Shown: positions 24,652-37,007 of the stretch, one piece after another
Numbering within the stretch: position 1 is the first letter of the stretch
Layout: each line of letters opens with the position of its first letter
From: Larix kaempferi
Taxonomy: Eukaryota > Streptophyta > Pinopsida > Pinales > Pinaceae
Length of the DNA: 64,000 bases
Assembly: GCA_027924585.1 (NCBI GenBank)
Contig: BSBM01000260.1
Coordinates: 16,802,001-16,866,000 of the forward strand
Direction of reading: 5' to 3'
Notes under the pieces: model-generated
Database searches by the model: none
Told to the model about the DNA's origin: nothing
Seen by the model: the letters and a program-made list of their open reading frames with translations, nothing else
Translations under genes and position numbers: made by a program

Positions 24652-24866
24652 GTCACTTTAAAAATAAAAATAAAAGATAAATAAAAAAAAGATAAAAATA
24701 AATAAAAATAATAAAGGATAAAAATAAATAAAAATAATAAAAGATAAAAATAAAAATAAATAAAAGACAAAAATGAATAAAGGATAAAAATAAAAATAAA
24801 AAATAAAAGATAAAAATATAAATATAAAAATAAAAATATAAATATAAAATAAATAAATAAAAGAAC
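24652..24866 (+). repeat. A-rich simple repeat (AAATAA/AAAGAT words)
   Basis: Almost pure A with T and a few G on the plus strand, made of AAATAA, AAAAATA and AAAGATAA words. The reverse strand is open for 77 codons of Phe, Tyr, Ile and Leu, which is a composition effect and not a gene. Confidence 0.95.
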
Positions 24867-25235
24867 CTCAGAAAGTGGTCAAACATTTATAGTACCCATA
24901 AGATCAAAAACAATAAGAGGTGGGTCAATGACCCTAATTACCACAAATCAAAGACAGGGTACCACAACACTAAAAGACCAAAAGTAAATCACCCAAGGTG
25001 GAAAGGTTCAACCAGTCATCTCTCTCTCAAATGTACAAAAGTTTCATATACTACTGAAAGTCCATCATCATTGTATAAGGAAGGGTTCACACAGATGATG
25101 TGATCATGTGGTCCTCTCAACTGCTCCTTAGGTCAAATGTTAGTAGCTTCCACAAGGGGTGGCCAATCCTTTGAGAAGACCAACCAACTCATCCATCTCG
25201 AAGACCTAGGAGACGAGGGCATCACACATCATAAG

Positions 25236-25705
25236 CTTGGTAACTGACCAAGTGCCTCCATTCTCAAGGAATGGCTTCTCAGCCCAAGGCTGAGCCTCAG
25301 TCGTAGACTGGGACATGTTGATCAACCATCTGGTCCATGACCAGGATCTCCATTCTCCCAGAGAATGGTCCTCAGCCTCAAGCTGAGCATTCAGTCCTAG
25401 GCTGAATGTTGATCAACCATCTGCAGGACCTAGGAAGTCTCTGTCTCAACCTGCAGGATCTGCTTGGTCATCATGACCAAGAAACCGTCTGGTTCTAGAC
25501 CAAAATACCCTAGAGACAAATAGTGGCCCTAGCCACATGCTAGGGACTTTGCCATGGCATCCAACTGCTTGGTCCTCGACCAAGAACCCCAGGAGACAGC
25601 TGGGGGCCCTAGGGTACCTTCTAGGGTCTTACACATTACTCTGCCTGGTTAACTTGACCAGGAACCCTAATTAACTGACTAGGGTACCATTCTCTCTGAG
25701 AATGG
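25236..25705. repeat. Array of about 15 short hairpins
   Basis: Consecutive short inverted repeats with stems of 5-9 bp and loops of 1-8 bases: 25236-25252, 25258-25274, 25278-25294, 25298-25310, 25330-25344, 25350-25368, 25371-25387, 25388-25408, 25463-25481, 25527-25545, 25568-25584, 25587-25605, 25607-25626, 25644-25662 and 25687-25705. Most span 17-19 bases. Stems differ but fall into families: CCATTCTC/GAGAATGG twice, CTTGGT(C)/(G)ACCAAG three times, CTCAGC/GCTGAG twice. The array lies within the last 500 bp of the 2.6 kb insertion. Function unknown. Confidence 0.85.
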
Positions 25706-26342
25706 GTCTCGCAGCTGCACTGAAAAAATTAACACGAAATGTAGGAAAACCGAGTACCGGAGTAAAGAGGATGCTCTAAGCTTGAAAACGAGCCTCCCTA
25801 CACCAAATTCCAACTCCGGATCGCACTTTTATCACCATTTGAAATTTTTTAATTAAACCATTAAACAATGGCTTAAAATGCGAAAAAAATTACTTTTCTC
25901 GGAATTGATTGAAACTTCAGGGGGACCTAGTACATGACCAAACGACAAAATTCCAATATCTAGCATGTTTATACATGTTACAAAATGGGTTCTAATAACC
26001 CCCCAGGTACTAACCACCAATTTGGGCATTCCAGCTTTGGAGATGCAGGAGAAAACCTCATCGATTATACTCGGCTAAAGGCAAAGCATAATCGACAAGG
26101 GAAAAAACTCCTTGGAATACCTTCTTTGGTTGCCAAGTCATAGGGATCCGAGTCACTCAAAGACCACCATGCTAGCACACTTATTACAAACCCCGTGGGG
26201 CACGGTCATGTACTACAAAACATTAAAAAAGGGGCCTTGAACAGGCCAAGCTTCGAACTTCTGAACACTGAAAAGCACAAGTGATTGTGCAACACTGGCG
26301 GCTCACTAAAGTCCAACTAAAGTGCAACTTTAGGTGGTAACA

Positions 26343-26357
26343 TCTGGCTCCAACTGC
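26343..26357 (-). promoter_or_regulatory. Polypurine-like tract of element B
   Basis: On the minus strand it reads AGTTGGAGCCAGA immediately before the 3' LTR. It is nearly the same as the tract of element A at 2691-2705, although the LTRs of A and B differ. Confidence 0.6.
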
Positions 26358-26611
26358 AGGATGTGTGCTTGATCTAGTCTTAAGGCAAGGAGAGCATACG
26401 AGAACACCAGAATCTCCGGTTTCTATGACCTGTAAAAACATCTCAACTTGACAAGAAAACCTTTCAGTAGCACAAGTGTTTGCAAGAAAACAATGAACCA
26501 TAAGTTACTTTATTCAAAAGGAAAAAACTAACTAATAAACAGGATATGCAGAAAGTAAATGCTCACTTTGAGGAGCTTATTTCCTACTCTAAGCATAACA
26601 TGATAAAAATG

Positions 26612-27043
26612 CTAAGTAAAATGATAAATCCAATGCAACCATCTTAACATTTCATCAAAAAACAAATTTACCTTGTGTTTGGTTACCAACCAAACTAAGG
26701 ATACCTTATTCACAAGATGCAAACCTGCGAAAATGTTGAGGATGGGAGGGTTGGATGGGAGATCATGACCATGCAGAATATCATCAAACTGCCTCCTCAA
26801 CTGGCAGGTCCTCTCGCAGGCTGCTTCTATCCAAGATTGGATAGGATTGATGTATAAATCTGTAGGATGGAACAGATCAACCACACCACCATACTGCCTT
26901 AGAGGGCTTATCAGATGAAAAACTTCTGTAGTAACATAAGCCCTAGGCTGCTCCAAATCATAAGTGAATTCTGAATGTGAAGATGAAGGTTGTGACTGGC
27001 GTTCAATTGACTGAGTCCCATCTGAATCTTCAATGCATAGCAC
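26612..27043 (-). CDS. Element B terminal ORF, unknown function
   Basis: An open frame of 143 codons between the gag frame and the polypurine tract, in a different frame from gag. It contains CERTCQLRRQFDDIL and ends WLHWIYHFT, nearly identical to the end of the element A terminal ORF (3275-3832). DNA around the stop codon is conserved too. No known domain is recognised and the Met start is nominal. Its position suggests a 3' accessory ORF or the C-terminus of an eroded polyprotein. Confidence 0.45.
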   Translation of the reverse strand: MLCIEDSDGTQSIERQSQPSSSHSEFTYDLEQPRAYVTTEVFHLISPLRQYGGVVDLFHPTDLYINPIQSWIEAACERTCQLRRQFDDILHGHDLPSNPPILNIFAGLHLVNKVSLVWLVTKHKVNLFFDEMLRWLHWIYHFT

Positions 27044-27081
27044 CTCCGGGTCTTATTACTAGTACTCATGTTTGGTTCTGA

Positions 27082-28707
27082 CTAATCACATGAAGCACAT
27101 GCATGCTCCTCTTTTATATCAAGATCTCCCAATATTTCTGAATGCACACTCCCTTCTCTAGATACATCAAAAATGGGTTTCTCAATGTATGTCCAATAAT
27201 CATCATAGGTATTTTTGGCAAAGATGGAGGAGTCTTCACTATTCGTATCATGTCCCTGACTATATCTATCTTCCTCATGGTCATAATAAACTTCTTTACA
27301 AGGCTTGTCTTCAAAATGTTTACAAGAGAACAAGCTTTCCCTAACTTCATTACCATGTGGAGAGTCAAGAGGAGTATCATCATACATAATATTGTCTTCG
27401 TCATAAATTTTTCTATAAGCCTCTATACTGGTTTCTTCTCAAGGTAGATGCAAAGTACAAGTGTCATCATCCTCTCTGAAATTATGCTGAGAAAGCTTCA
27501 AATATTCAATGCTTTTCATCATGGCAATATGAAGAGGTTCTTCAATAACATCTTCCATCAATGGTTGCTTAAGAGTTTCTTCATCAACCTCCATAATGGC
27601 TTCTTCATGCTCATAATCCTCCTCTTAAGAAAAAGGGTCATAAGGAAGTAAGCCTTCCAAACCATCATCATTATACACATTGCAAACTTCCTCATTTTCA
27701 ATAAGGGCTTCTGTGATAGTTTTTTCTGGAGGTGGCTTAGGAGTACAAATGTCGTCATCTTCACTAAAGTAATCTTGAAATCCCAAATCTTCAATGTTTG
27801 TTACCATGGCTTCTGTGATAGTTTTTTCTGGAGGTGGCTTAGGAGTACAAATGTCGTCATCTTCACTAAAGTAATCTTGAAATCCCAAATCTTCAATGTT
27901 TGTTACCATGGCAATGTGAGAAAACTCCTCAAAGACCTCCTCAATTAAAGATCCCTCATGAATGTCTTCATTAATCTTTGCAATGGCCTCCTCTTCAGGT
28001 AAGTTTGGAACATACATATGATCATCACCATTGAAATGGACCTAAGAACACTCTGAATCTTCCATATTTTCTGTTAAAGTGAAATGAGAGTCAACAATGT
28101 CCTCAATCAAGGATGCTTCATGAAACTCTTCAATGGGATCATCATGGATCATTCTCTCAAAGTCAAACTGTGCTCCAGGGAGAATGGCACCATGATTTTC
28201 AATAAGTTGCATAATCTCTTCTTTAGTGAGAGAGGCTATAGGAACCTCCACATATTCAACGTTCTTTGTCATGACAACACGAGGAGGCTCAGGGTCTTCC
28301 ATGTGATATTCTATCTCGGGTAAGAAGTAAGCCAAGGATTTTTCAATGAATCTTTCCACAGTGTCATCATCATACTGCCACTGCTTTAAGAAAATTCCAA
28401 GGAAGCATGAAAGGGAGGTAATACATTTGCTAGGAGGGTCCTCAAAAAACCAGTTATAAGCTTCTCCTTCCAGAGTACCCGCAAACATATGCATCATATT
28501 ATCTTCATACAAAACATTGAAGTCAACCAGAACCTTAAGGAAAGACATGATGTGTTGGAGGACTGGATCACCATTTCCATAAAACCTCGGAAAATAGCTT
28601 GATATATCCTCCTCAATAGATTGATAGTTAGGAAAACCTGGGATGTATGAAAAATTGAGGGGAGGATATGCACTAGCAATTTGAGCATCAGACTCTTCAT
28701 CATCCAT
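27082..28707 (-). pseudogene. Gag-like protein of element B, two in-frame stops
   Basis: One reading frame of about 541 codons broken only by stops at 28042-28044 and 27625-27627. The first part (28707-28042) has a Gag core: FPRFYGNGDPVLQHIMSFL, then MMHMFAGTLEGEAYNWF and FLKQW. The rest is a long, very acidic tail rich in Glu and Asp, including two identical 34-residue units at 27706-27909. No CCHC knuckle is visible. The start lies about 370 bp after the primer binding site, as expected for gag. It would build the virus-like particle. The two stops in an otherwise open frame suggest recent death, or readthrough that cannot be judged here. Confidence 0.7.
27706..27909 (-). repeat. Tandem duplication, 2 x 102 bp, in frame
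   Basis: Two units with no differences seen by eye. Being 34 codons long, the duplication keeps the acidic Gag tail in frame. The lack of differences implies a very recent duplication or gene conversion. Confidence 0.95.
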
Positions 28708-29076
28708 ATCGGTGTCAAAAGCATCAGTCTAAAATAACCATGGAGGACAACTTGTACTGAAATAGGGAAGTTGTCAGAATGATGAGCTTTCAAGTTTACT
28801 GTGTCGCGTGGGCTCATCTACACACAACAAGTCTCAACAAATCTATGAGATACAAGGGTTTTATCCCTTCAATGGAGTCGCCATGTGAGAAAAATAATAT
28901 GCATTAAAAACTCTCACAAAAATATTTTTTGTTTTACTTTGAAATTTTATAAAGAGAAAAAGGTTAGTGGAGTCGCCAGATGAAAGAATAAAGATCTACT
29001 CTAAACACTCATCAAACAAAGAAAAAACAAAAAAATGAGAAAACAAAAAGTCGTGACCCGGGAATAGAAAGGTTTA

Positions 29077-29094
29077 TCCCCGGCAACGGAGCCA
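29077..29094 (-). promoter_or_regulatory. Primer binding site of element B (tRNA-Asp type)
   Basis: On the minus strand this reads TGGCTCCGTTGCCGGGGA, three bases after the end of the 5' LTR. It differs at one position from the complement of the tRNA-Asp 3' end. Confidence 0.85.
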
Positions 29095-29161
29095 AAATGT
29101 TGCCACCTAATACACACTTGGGGGGGACGCAGCAGGAAACCTTCAAGCCGCTCGATGTGTC

Positions 29162-32100
29162 TGTTATCACATATATAGTAGCCGGGCTACCATACATTAT
29201 TTTTCTCATTCCAGTACACTATTCAGCCAGTTCCCTTGCATTTGAGATGCTGAGATGAGCATCTATTTTGGATCACTATCAGATTGTGGACAGCAGTTAT
29301 ATTCCCCATGCCATGACTGAGTTTCAGGACACTCAGAGAGATGACTGATGTAGCCATTATACCATTGGTACAGAGCAGTCAGTAGTGCCCAGAGTTACAG
29401 CAGCAGTTCCAGAGGACAGATGATGGTACAAGTTGATGTGCATTCAGGTATATGACTCAGCAGGTATATTATTGTGTTATGGTTAGATTGCTTTTATACT
29501 TATTCTTATAGCATGTCTTAGCACTTAGTGTCATGATCTGGCGATCATATAGATACATGGACCTGGTTGACCTATTATTTATATTATATTGTCCCTACTC
29601 AGACTTAGAAGTTCACTATTCATACTCATTGGTACATACCCTCCTTAGGGAGAATAGAGGTGATCATTACACCATACTCTGGCTTGCTAGTGTTGGCTCC
29701 ATCATTTCATTGTCTTCATCCATCCGTGGCCTACCTTTTAGATTATTACCCTGATTTGCTACTTGACTAGTGACATGGAGGACCTTTCCCCACTGTAGCC
29801 TCTGTATTGGATGAGCTTCCCTGTTTATTGTGTCTCGGCTCTGAGTTGGTGACAAAACTTACCTATGGTGAGTTGGAGTTCCTTGAGAATTCCCCCTAGT
29901 CACTAAAGTTGTGTTGGCTAAACCTGAAACTTTTAGTGCTGCCATCAATACAAAATCTGAAAAATGAAATGCTATATCTTGTATGTGAAAGAAATGCCAA
30001 TTGAAATTGGCCATGAAAAATAAAATGTTATATCTTTTGGAAAAATAAATACCTAGGTAAACAAGTTGTCCATGACACACCTAGAAGTGCTCAGGTAAAC
30101 AAGTGTCTTAAAAACACACCTGCAGCAGAAAGCCTAAAAATAAATGTAAATCTATGCAATGTGTTTATAAACACACATAGATCAAGGCTATGGAAACCTC
30201 AGGCCCAAAAAGCAATGGAACTTAAATGTTATATCTAAACAATTGCTAGCCTTGTTTGTATTATGGATTGTGCGCATCTGTGAAGGTGAATAAACCCTCT
30301 TTAAACAACTCATCCATTTGTGAGACACCGCCATTCCCTGTGTTATTGCTCATTCAGTATATACTATGGTGTGTATTCCCTTTCCCTTGCCAAAGTGTCA
30401 CAAAGTCAAGTCAGTCAAGTCATCCCTTAGCCTAGCCAGTTATTTCAGCCTTCACCCTTCACTAGCAAATTGATCACAACTATGAAGTGAGTATGGTCCT
30501 GAAAGTCTAGTCTGAGTAATAATAATAATTAACGACACTATATATTTGGATTTAGATCGCCAGTCATGATTACTCTGTGTTATATGGGCTATTTGAATAA
30601 ATTGTAAAGCATGTATTAACCTTGACACCTTGCAGCAGCTATGGATGATAGTCTGAGTTGTATTTGGTCTTGGTTAGACCTAGTTTGACCATGGAGGACC
30701 ATGGGACATGAGATGTTGGACCTTATGATGATATGGATAGATGATATATGGTCTATGTACACATACAGGATGATTCTATGCAGCAGCTACAGGGTTATGA
30801 TGATGATTCTTGGGATACAGCAGTGTTTGGTCATTTACAGATCATTATTATGGGCCTTGTTCCGGTACATTGGATATTTATTTGATCATGCAGAGATTCA
30901 TATGGTGTATGAGTACACATCTTGGATGGATTTGGACCTTCTGAGTCCAATGGGACAGTTTGTTTTCAGTTCCGGGAACTTACAGTGATGATTTAGCCTC
31001 AGTAGGCTGTCCTAGTGCAGTTTTGGTCTGTTGGAGGCCCTGTCGGAGCAGAGATGACTTTTATCCGGTTGACCTAGGGCGCTGATGATGGAGGGGGTGG
31101 TCCAGCCACTTGTTTTTACCATATTACCCCCCTCCCGGACACATTGGTGCCCTCACCTTGACAGCGCCATCACTCCAGGAGGCTGTTTGGGCAGTTTCAC
31201 GCTTCCCGAGGCATTTCAAGATTGGTAGAAATGGCTATTGAGGAAATCGATTTGGGCTACTGAGGCAAAGTTATGGCATGGGATGATCAGTGATGATAGA
31301 TCGGGACCTTCCACACCTCCTCCTGCAGTTTCAGCTTCATCGGGGCCTGCATTCATCACTTATGGCACTTTCTGTGGATTTTTGAGGTCTTTTGAGGACC
31401 ACGACTTCACCTTGGAGGCACGATTTGGTATATTCATGATTATTTATTGGTTATTGTGCCATGGGGATTGACCAAGGAGGGATAAAATTACCCCTTGGAC
31501 CCACCATGAGCCTCTTATGATATTTTGTCATCATGATTTGGTGGGATTCCCCTCTCCTAGAGCGACTTTGTCCACTTATGTTATATTTTATGTGTGATCC
31601 ATGTATTATGTTGTTGAGCTCATCTCAACCATTGATTAGACATTTGTATCTTTTAATCTTAGCCACTCATTCAAAAAGTGGTTAGGGTTTTGGTGCCTCT
31701 CCTTCCTATTTAAAGGAGAGAGCCTCTCATTGTAAAGGGACTTTTGGCTCTGGATTATTGGAATAGAAAATTATTATTGCATCTATCTCCAATGTTGTGG
31801 TGAATGTTGTTGGTGTTCGTTCGTTGGTTCTTCCTTTGCACTGAGTTATTGGACATCTTGTTTGCCATATCTTTTGTACCACGATTTTGCATCTACAGGT
31901 GGAGGCCGATTTACTTGGAGTAGGAGGTATTGGTAGGGGAAGACTCTCCCTACTTCTTCTTTGGAGCTCTTCGTTGGTAACAGGGAGTATTACTGTCCCA
32001 GGACCTTCTATTTCATGTTACTATTTGCATTTCTCTTGTATTTCTTCCATACTTGATCTTACTGATTGAATTTTATTCCTTGGTTTGACAGGTAGAGGAA

Positions 32101-33653
32101 GGCGCACTTGTGGACTAGGGCATCCAATTGGCAAGCAAATCAACAATCTCTCATTTGATCTCTGCGGGAATCTTCCTCAACATCAAGGCATCTCAACCAC
32201 ATCATTCAGGTATGATCTCAAGGTAAGTTCTATCTCCATAGTCTATCCAATTGTCAAAAACACTTAAAACCCTAATTAATTAAAACCCCAATTTTGCATT
32301 TTCTTAGATCTACTGAGATCTAGTGGGTTGTTGGGCATGATATTGAAAACCCACCTCTATAGCATCCACGGCATCCCGGATCTATAGTTTGGTGAGGATT
32401 GGCTTCCGTTTGACCCTTCTCCCAAGCCAACTTAGCTTCTCCCAAGGAAGGCGCACTTCACCATTTGAGCAAGTTGACCTAGATCTAGAACATGGGTGTT
32501 TGAGATTCCACTTGATTTGACATCTACACATCAAATAACATACACCCAGGTTGTCCCTTTCTTGAAATTCACCTTGTGGGCCCCATTCCACATTTTAAGG
32601 GATTTAATCCCCATTTTGGACCACTTGGAACACTTAAACTCAGATCTACAAAGATCTAACCGGTGGATTGCCACGAAATTATAGATCCATACTCCTACTT
32701 GACTGATCTACCCGGATCTAAAGTTTGGATGCCATCCGACATGATTTGACCCACCTAAACCCAAATTGAAGCCTCCTTAGGTAAAGTCGCACCACCTTGG
32801 AGAAGTGAGTTCACTCACTTCGAGGAACTGGGTACTTGAGATTCTTGCAGATCCGGAACCAGAATAATTCAAAACCTAGGTCTAGACTGTCACTTTGTCA
32901 AATCTTGCCTTGGGGACTGCATTCCTTGTTTTAAGGGATTGTGGTCCACTTGGGTCAAACCTAGATCTAGACACATTTAACCATCAAGACCTATACTGTC
33001 CACTTATCTCATGTTGTAGGAGTCCTAACCATAAGTCAACCCCACTTTGACTCCACTTCCCAATTCCCAAGGCACTGGTTTATCTCCAAGACAACCCAAC
33101 TCTCCTAGATGGTTGGATTGACTTGTGGTTTGACTTTTGCATGGTGAACTATACCCTTAAAGCAATCATGAATCATGGTCAAGCTTGTCTTATGTACTAG
33201 TTAGCCCCAATACATCCCTCAAAACTATCCTGCATTGGACACAGTTCCCAAGGCAGTGGATCTTTTGACATTGACCTAGTACACTCATCCTAGATCTCAC
33301 TTCAAACATTATAAGTCACTCTCACATCAACCATGAACCAAAGTTATACCCATTGAACCCCTCACTTGGCTTGTGACTTCAACCTATAAGGTCTAGGATA
33401 AACCATACACCTAACTTCACTTAGAAATACCCTGATTTGGTGTTTTGGTTTTGATCTCTCCTGTCGGGAGTAGATCGGGTCTCCCCCTTTGTTGTCTGGG
33501 CTAGATAACATAAAGCGAAGGTTGCCTCGACTGGCGTGACAACCATATATTGGAGGTCGAGGTGATCGTGGTTGCACCTTTTGAGTTGCCCTTCCCTATT
33601 GCCATCCATGACTGGATACATCCATAGGGGTAACTACAGTTTAGGTGATAACA
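29162..33653 (+). mobile_element. Solo LTR S2 (giant LTR family, 4492 bp), TSD GTGTC
   Basis: Starts TGTTATCACATATATAG and ends TAGGTGATAACA. It is flanked by GTGTC at 29157-29161 and 33654-33658; the matching site in the other element B LTR reads GATGTGTCCTT without interruption. It aligns with S1 (12948-17181) along its length. It contains no gene. Confidence 0.95.
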
Positions 33654-36600
33654 GTGTCCTTAGGGGCAAGTGAGAGTCAAGTGCTGTCACTTGATTACTC
33701 AACTCCTCCATCTAGGCTTACTCCTAGCGAAGCCAAGGGGGGTGGTCCCTATGAAAAATAAACTAAGGCTTTTAATCTATAACAAAGAAAAACTCTGTTC
33801 TAGGAGTTAAAAGATGATGAGATGAAAAAATATAACAACTAAGCACTACTTACAAATTAAATCAATTGATTAACCCAACACAAGATAGATAAGCATTCAC
33901 GACATTTATGATTGAAACTTAAAACATGGAAAATTAAAGACCAGTGCCGAGAATGTAAAAATGCTTGCAATTGCTGCTGTGTAGGGTTGCTTGTGTAGTC
34001 TCAGTGAAAGTATTGCAGTGTCTCAGTTGGTAAATTTTATGATTATTAAATGAGTGGATTAAGGAGTGGGTTAGTTCTTGGTTTGGCCTAAAAGAAACCT
34101 AAACTTCAAACTGAGTGCTCTAGCAACCTTAGCAAGTTTCCAACTAGGCGAGGATGAACCCGCTTAAGAACCTGCTGACTTTGTGGATTCAGTCCATGCA
34201 ACCTCCCGAGTTCTTAGGATTGGATTCTAATGGATTGTCCTATTAACACTAAGTACCTTGCACCCGTTTCTGATTGAGCCAACTGTTCCGACTAAACTGC
34301 AGTAGTCAAGAGCATACTCCGGGTTTGGGGCATTGTTCTTTTTATTAAAATGTGTGAGTGGATGATTAATCTACACTAAATCACAAGAATAAAGCAAGGG
34401 TGGTTAATTTTAGGATTAAATTTTAAGAATAGAAAAATAATTGAATAAAACACAAAAGCATATAAAATGATCAACGGGTCCTCGAAGGACGTTGTGTGCT
34501 TGAGTGAGTTGTTTAATTACTACTGCTCGAATGAAAACTAATCTAAAACAAAAAAATAAGAATAAATAAAAAAAGGTGCGAATCCCCCCTGGAGGGATTG
34601 AGGTCAGGCGCTGGAATTGCCTACTGTGCTCTTTTTATTCTTTCAATTACAATCAAGAAATTATGAGAACTACTACTTTCCCTTTATCATTAGGGAACAA
34701 GACAGTTTACAATAAGATATGGAAAGCAAATGTGCTTGAAGGGGGTTCTCCAAATGGTTCTGGGAGCTTCCAAATGTCTTTCTTATGAGTTTTTTAGCTC
34801 CAACCTATTAAGACAACAAAACAGACCAGCGAGCGAATGTTGATTAGAAATGACAATCAGATATGACAATGCTACAAACTGTCAAAATTGAAACTCATGC
34901 AACTAGTATTCAAAAGACTTGTTTTTGGGCAATTTTTTGAGTCTTTAAGTGAGTTTTAGTTAACTTTTAAATGTAGGACTGTTATAAAATGGTACAAATT
35001 CCAGCGAACAAAAGTTTACTGAAAACTACCGAAACACACTTTAAGAGTATGTTCGGTTTAGATGCAAAAAGTGGAAAAAATTTCTAACTTAACTACTACA
35101 AAAATGAAATCAAATGACTAAGGAAAGTGAGCTAGAAAGCTACTTTCCTTAGGATCTTTTGTTTGCTTTAGGAAAAGCTAAGCGAACCAAAGCACTTAAA
35201 TGCCAAATATACTTTTCAACCAAGACAAGATTTTCCTATCAAGAACTCTAGATTTTACGAATAAAACAAGCTTGAAAATGAAAACTTGTAAACTTAGATC
35301 TACTTTCAGAAATTTATGCTTTGAAAGAACTATGATCTAACAAGTAACAGTAACTGAAGATAGTTGAAGAAGTTTGGATCAGAGGAATGGAACCCTTGGG
35401 GGATGAGCGTTTAAATGGGCTATGGAGTCTGCTTGCTGATGCACCGGTAGTATTGGCTTCCTTGTTGTGAATCTACTGAGTGTGAGGAAGAGCTAACATG
35501 CTCATCCGCTCCTACAGCTTGAGTTACCTGCAAAATGGAATCAACACTAGCAAAGGGGATTAAAAATATTTGTGTAAACAATTGAGAGAAATAAGAAGAA
35601 ATAACATACTCAAACAAGAAATATCATTACCTCTAGCATCCTAACATCACTCACAATAGTAAGAATTCTATAAAGCAATGCTTATTATCCTTATGAAAAA
35701 TAATTTCCTTACAAAGGCAAACACCCAACATATACTAGCATGAACCACGATACAGATTACCTCATTATTGATCAAAGAACATGACAATACACACCGCAAA
35801 CAACACCAGGGTAGCCTCCAAAGCCTTTTATTACTCAATAACCAGAAAATATTACAATAGACAAGAGCAGAGGTTCCACCTTCAGATGCTTACAATGGAG
35901 CCAAGCTCCTCAATTTATAGAACAAGGAATGTAGCCTGGGATGCCAAAACCCTAAGGAGACAAAGCTCCTAGATTGTAGAGCAAGCAATCTTTCAGCCAA
36001 TGGAGATGCACCTCCTCTTTGGAAAAAAACAACTGAAATGGAAACAGTCGAAATGATGAAGGCAGCACATGCGTGGGAGAGCGAGAATGATGATGTTTCC
36101 ATGCTTTTGGTGGATGAATCCTTTCATTGGAGTTCTAATTAGTTGTTTTAATTAGAGGCTTCAAACAATGCATTGTGCCGCCACTTAGACCCTATCATCT
36201 TTCCAATCGATACACGGCCAAGTGGAGTGGGTTGGCCCACGTGAAGGTGAAGGGCGAACTTGCTGTTCCTTGCTACGTTGGAATGGGTTCCAATTGGCTG
36301 CTTTAACTTGACTGTTATCCACATGGGTGATGCCACCTCAATAGGTAAGCTTCCCCACCTTTATTCTTAACTTCAAACCAATTTGAGATGCGGCCGAGTG
36401 GAGATGATGGCCCACGTGAAGGTGGAGAGGGCGAGATGATGTGCGTTGAGGTGGTGGGTTGGGATATTCCAATTGGAAACTCAGCATGTGATTGGGCCAC
36501 CTCACAATCAAGGAGGCTCCCCCACCATACTCGTATCCTCACCAAATCCGTACGGTGATGAAGAGAACTCGGCCCCACGTGAAGGAGAGCTTACATAGCA

Positions 36601-36659
36601 CTTCTTTGAAATATTAAAAATTTTGACTTTTAATTCAACTTTGTAACATGCTTTCACCC

Positions 36660-37007
36660 TGTTGTCCGTCAAATTGTACACCAGCAGCAGAAATCTTTCG
36701 AAAGTTGTCTCCCTCACTGGAAGTGGGGAGAAGTGCGGCCTTGGGGGCAAGCAATGAGCCAGGTACTGTCACCTGAATCCCAGCTCCTCTGTTTAGGCTA
36801 ACCCCTAACAAAGCCAAGGGGGGTAATCCCTACAAAGAGTTTCACTAAGACTCTTATATTTTAATTTTTTTGGGTGAAGTGATGCGGATGAGTGTTGTTT
36901 AGGATTTTTTTAATGATGAGAGATCACAATTTTAACAATTGAAATAAACACAAAATAGAGAAGCAATCCATGTTGCGATATGAGACAAGAGATTTTGAGA
37001 AACAACA
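36660..37007 (-). mobile_element. Small solo LTR C1 (348 bp), TSD CACCC
   Basis: Starts TGTTGTCCGTC and ends GAAACAACA, with CACCC at 36655-36659 and 37008-37012. The partner LTR has the intact site near 22920. It matches the LTR of element C at 55432-55757, including the stretch from CACCAGCAGCAG to the GCCAAGGGGGG region. Orientation is taken from element C. Confidence 0.9.

Larger units (their letters stand above)
23106..25734. mobile_element. Unclassified 2.6 kb insertion with 8-bp TSD
   Basis: The insert lies between direct repeats CGAAATGT (23098-23105 and 25735-25742). The partner LTR has the single intact site near 37191. The insert begins TGAAATTTC and ends AATTAACA, so it has LTR-like TG...CA ends. 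The 8-bp duplication is, however, longer than the usual 5 bp of plant LTR elements and would suit a hAT-type element; no long terminal inverted repeat is seen. It carries a 40-bp tandem repeat, an A-rich simple repeat and an array of small hairpins, and no ORF with recognisable homology. It may be a solo LTR of an unseen family or a non-autonomous DNA transposon. Confidence 0.7.
19833..26342 (-). repeat. 3' LTR of element B (with 2.6 kb insertion)
   Basis: Starts TGTTGCCGCCTAATACAC and ends GGTGGTAACA. Aligns with 29098-37774 once insertions are taken out of both. It keeps the uninterrupted GATGTGTCCTT and CTTTCACCCTTTG sites that are split in the partner LTR. It contains no gene that I can support. 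Confidence 0.88.

Noticed and set aside
24653-24886. Open frame of Phe/Tyr/Ile/Leu on the minus strand, like a membrane peptide
   Set aside because: It is the reverse of an A-rich simple repeat; composition explains it.
25236-25705. microRNA precursor
   Set aside because: Individual stems are under 10 bp, too short for a plant miRNA hairpin; no long duplex spans the array that I can see.
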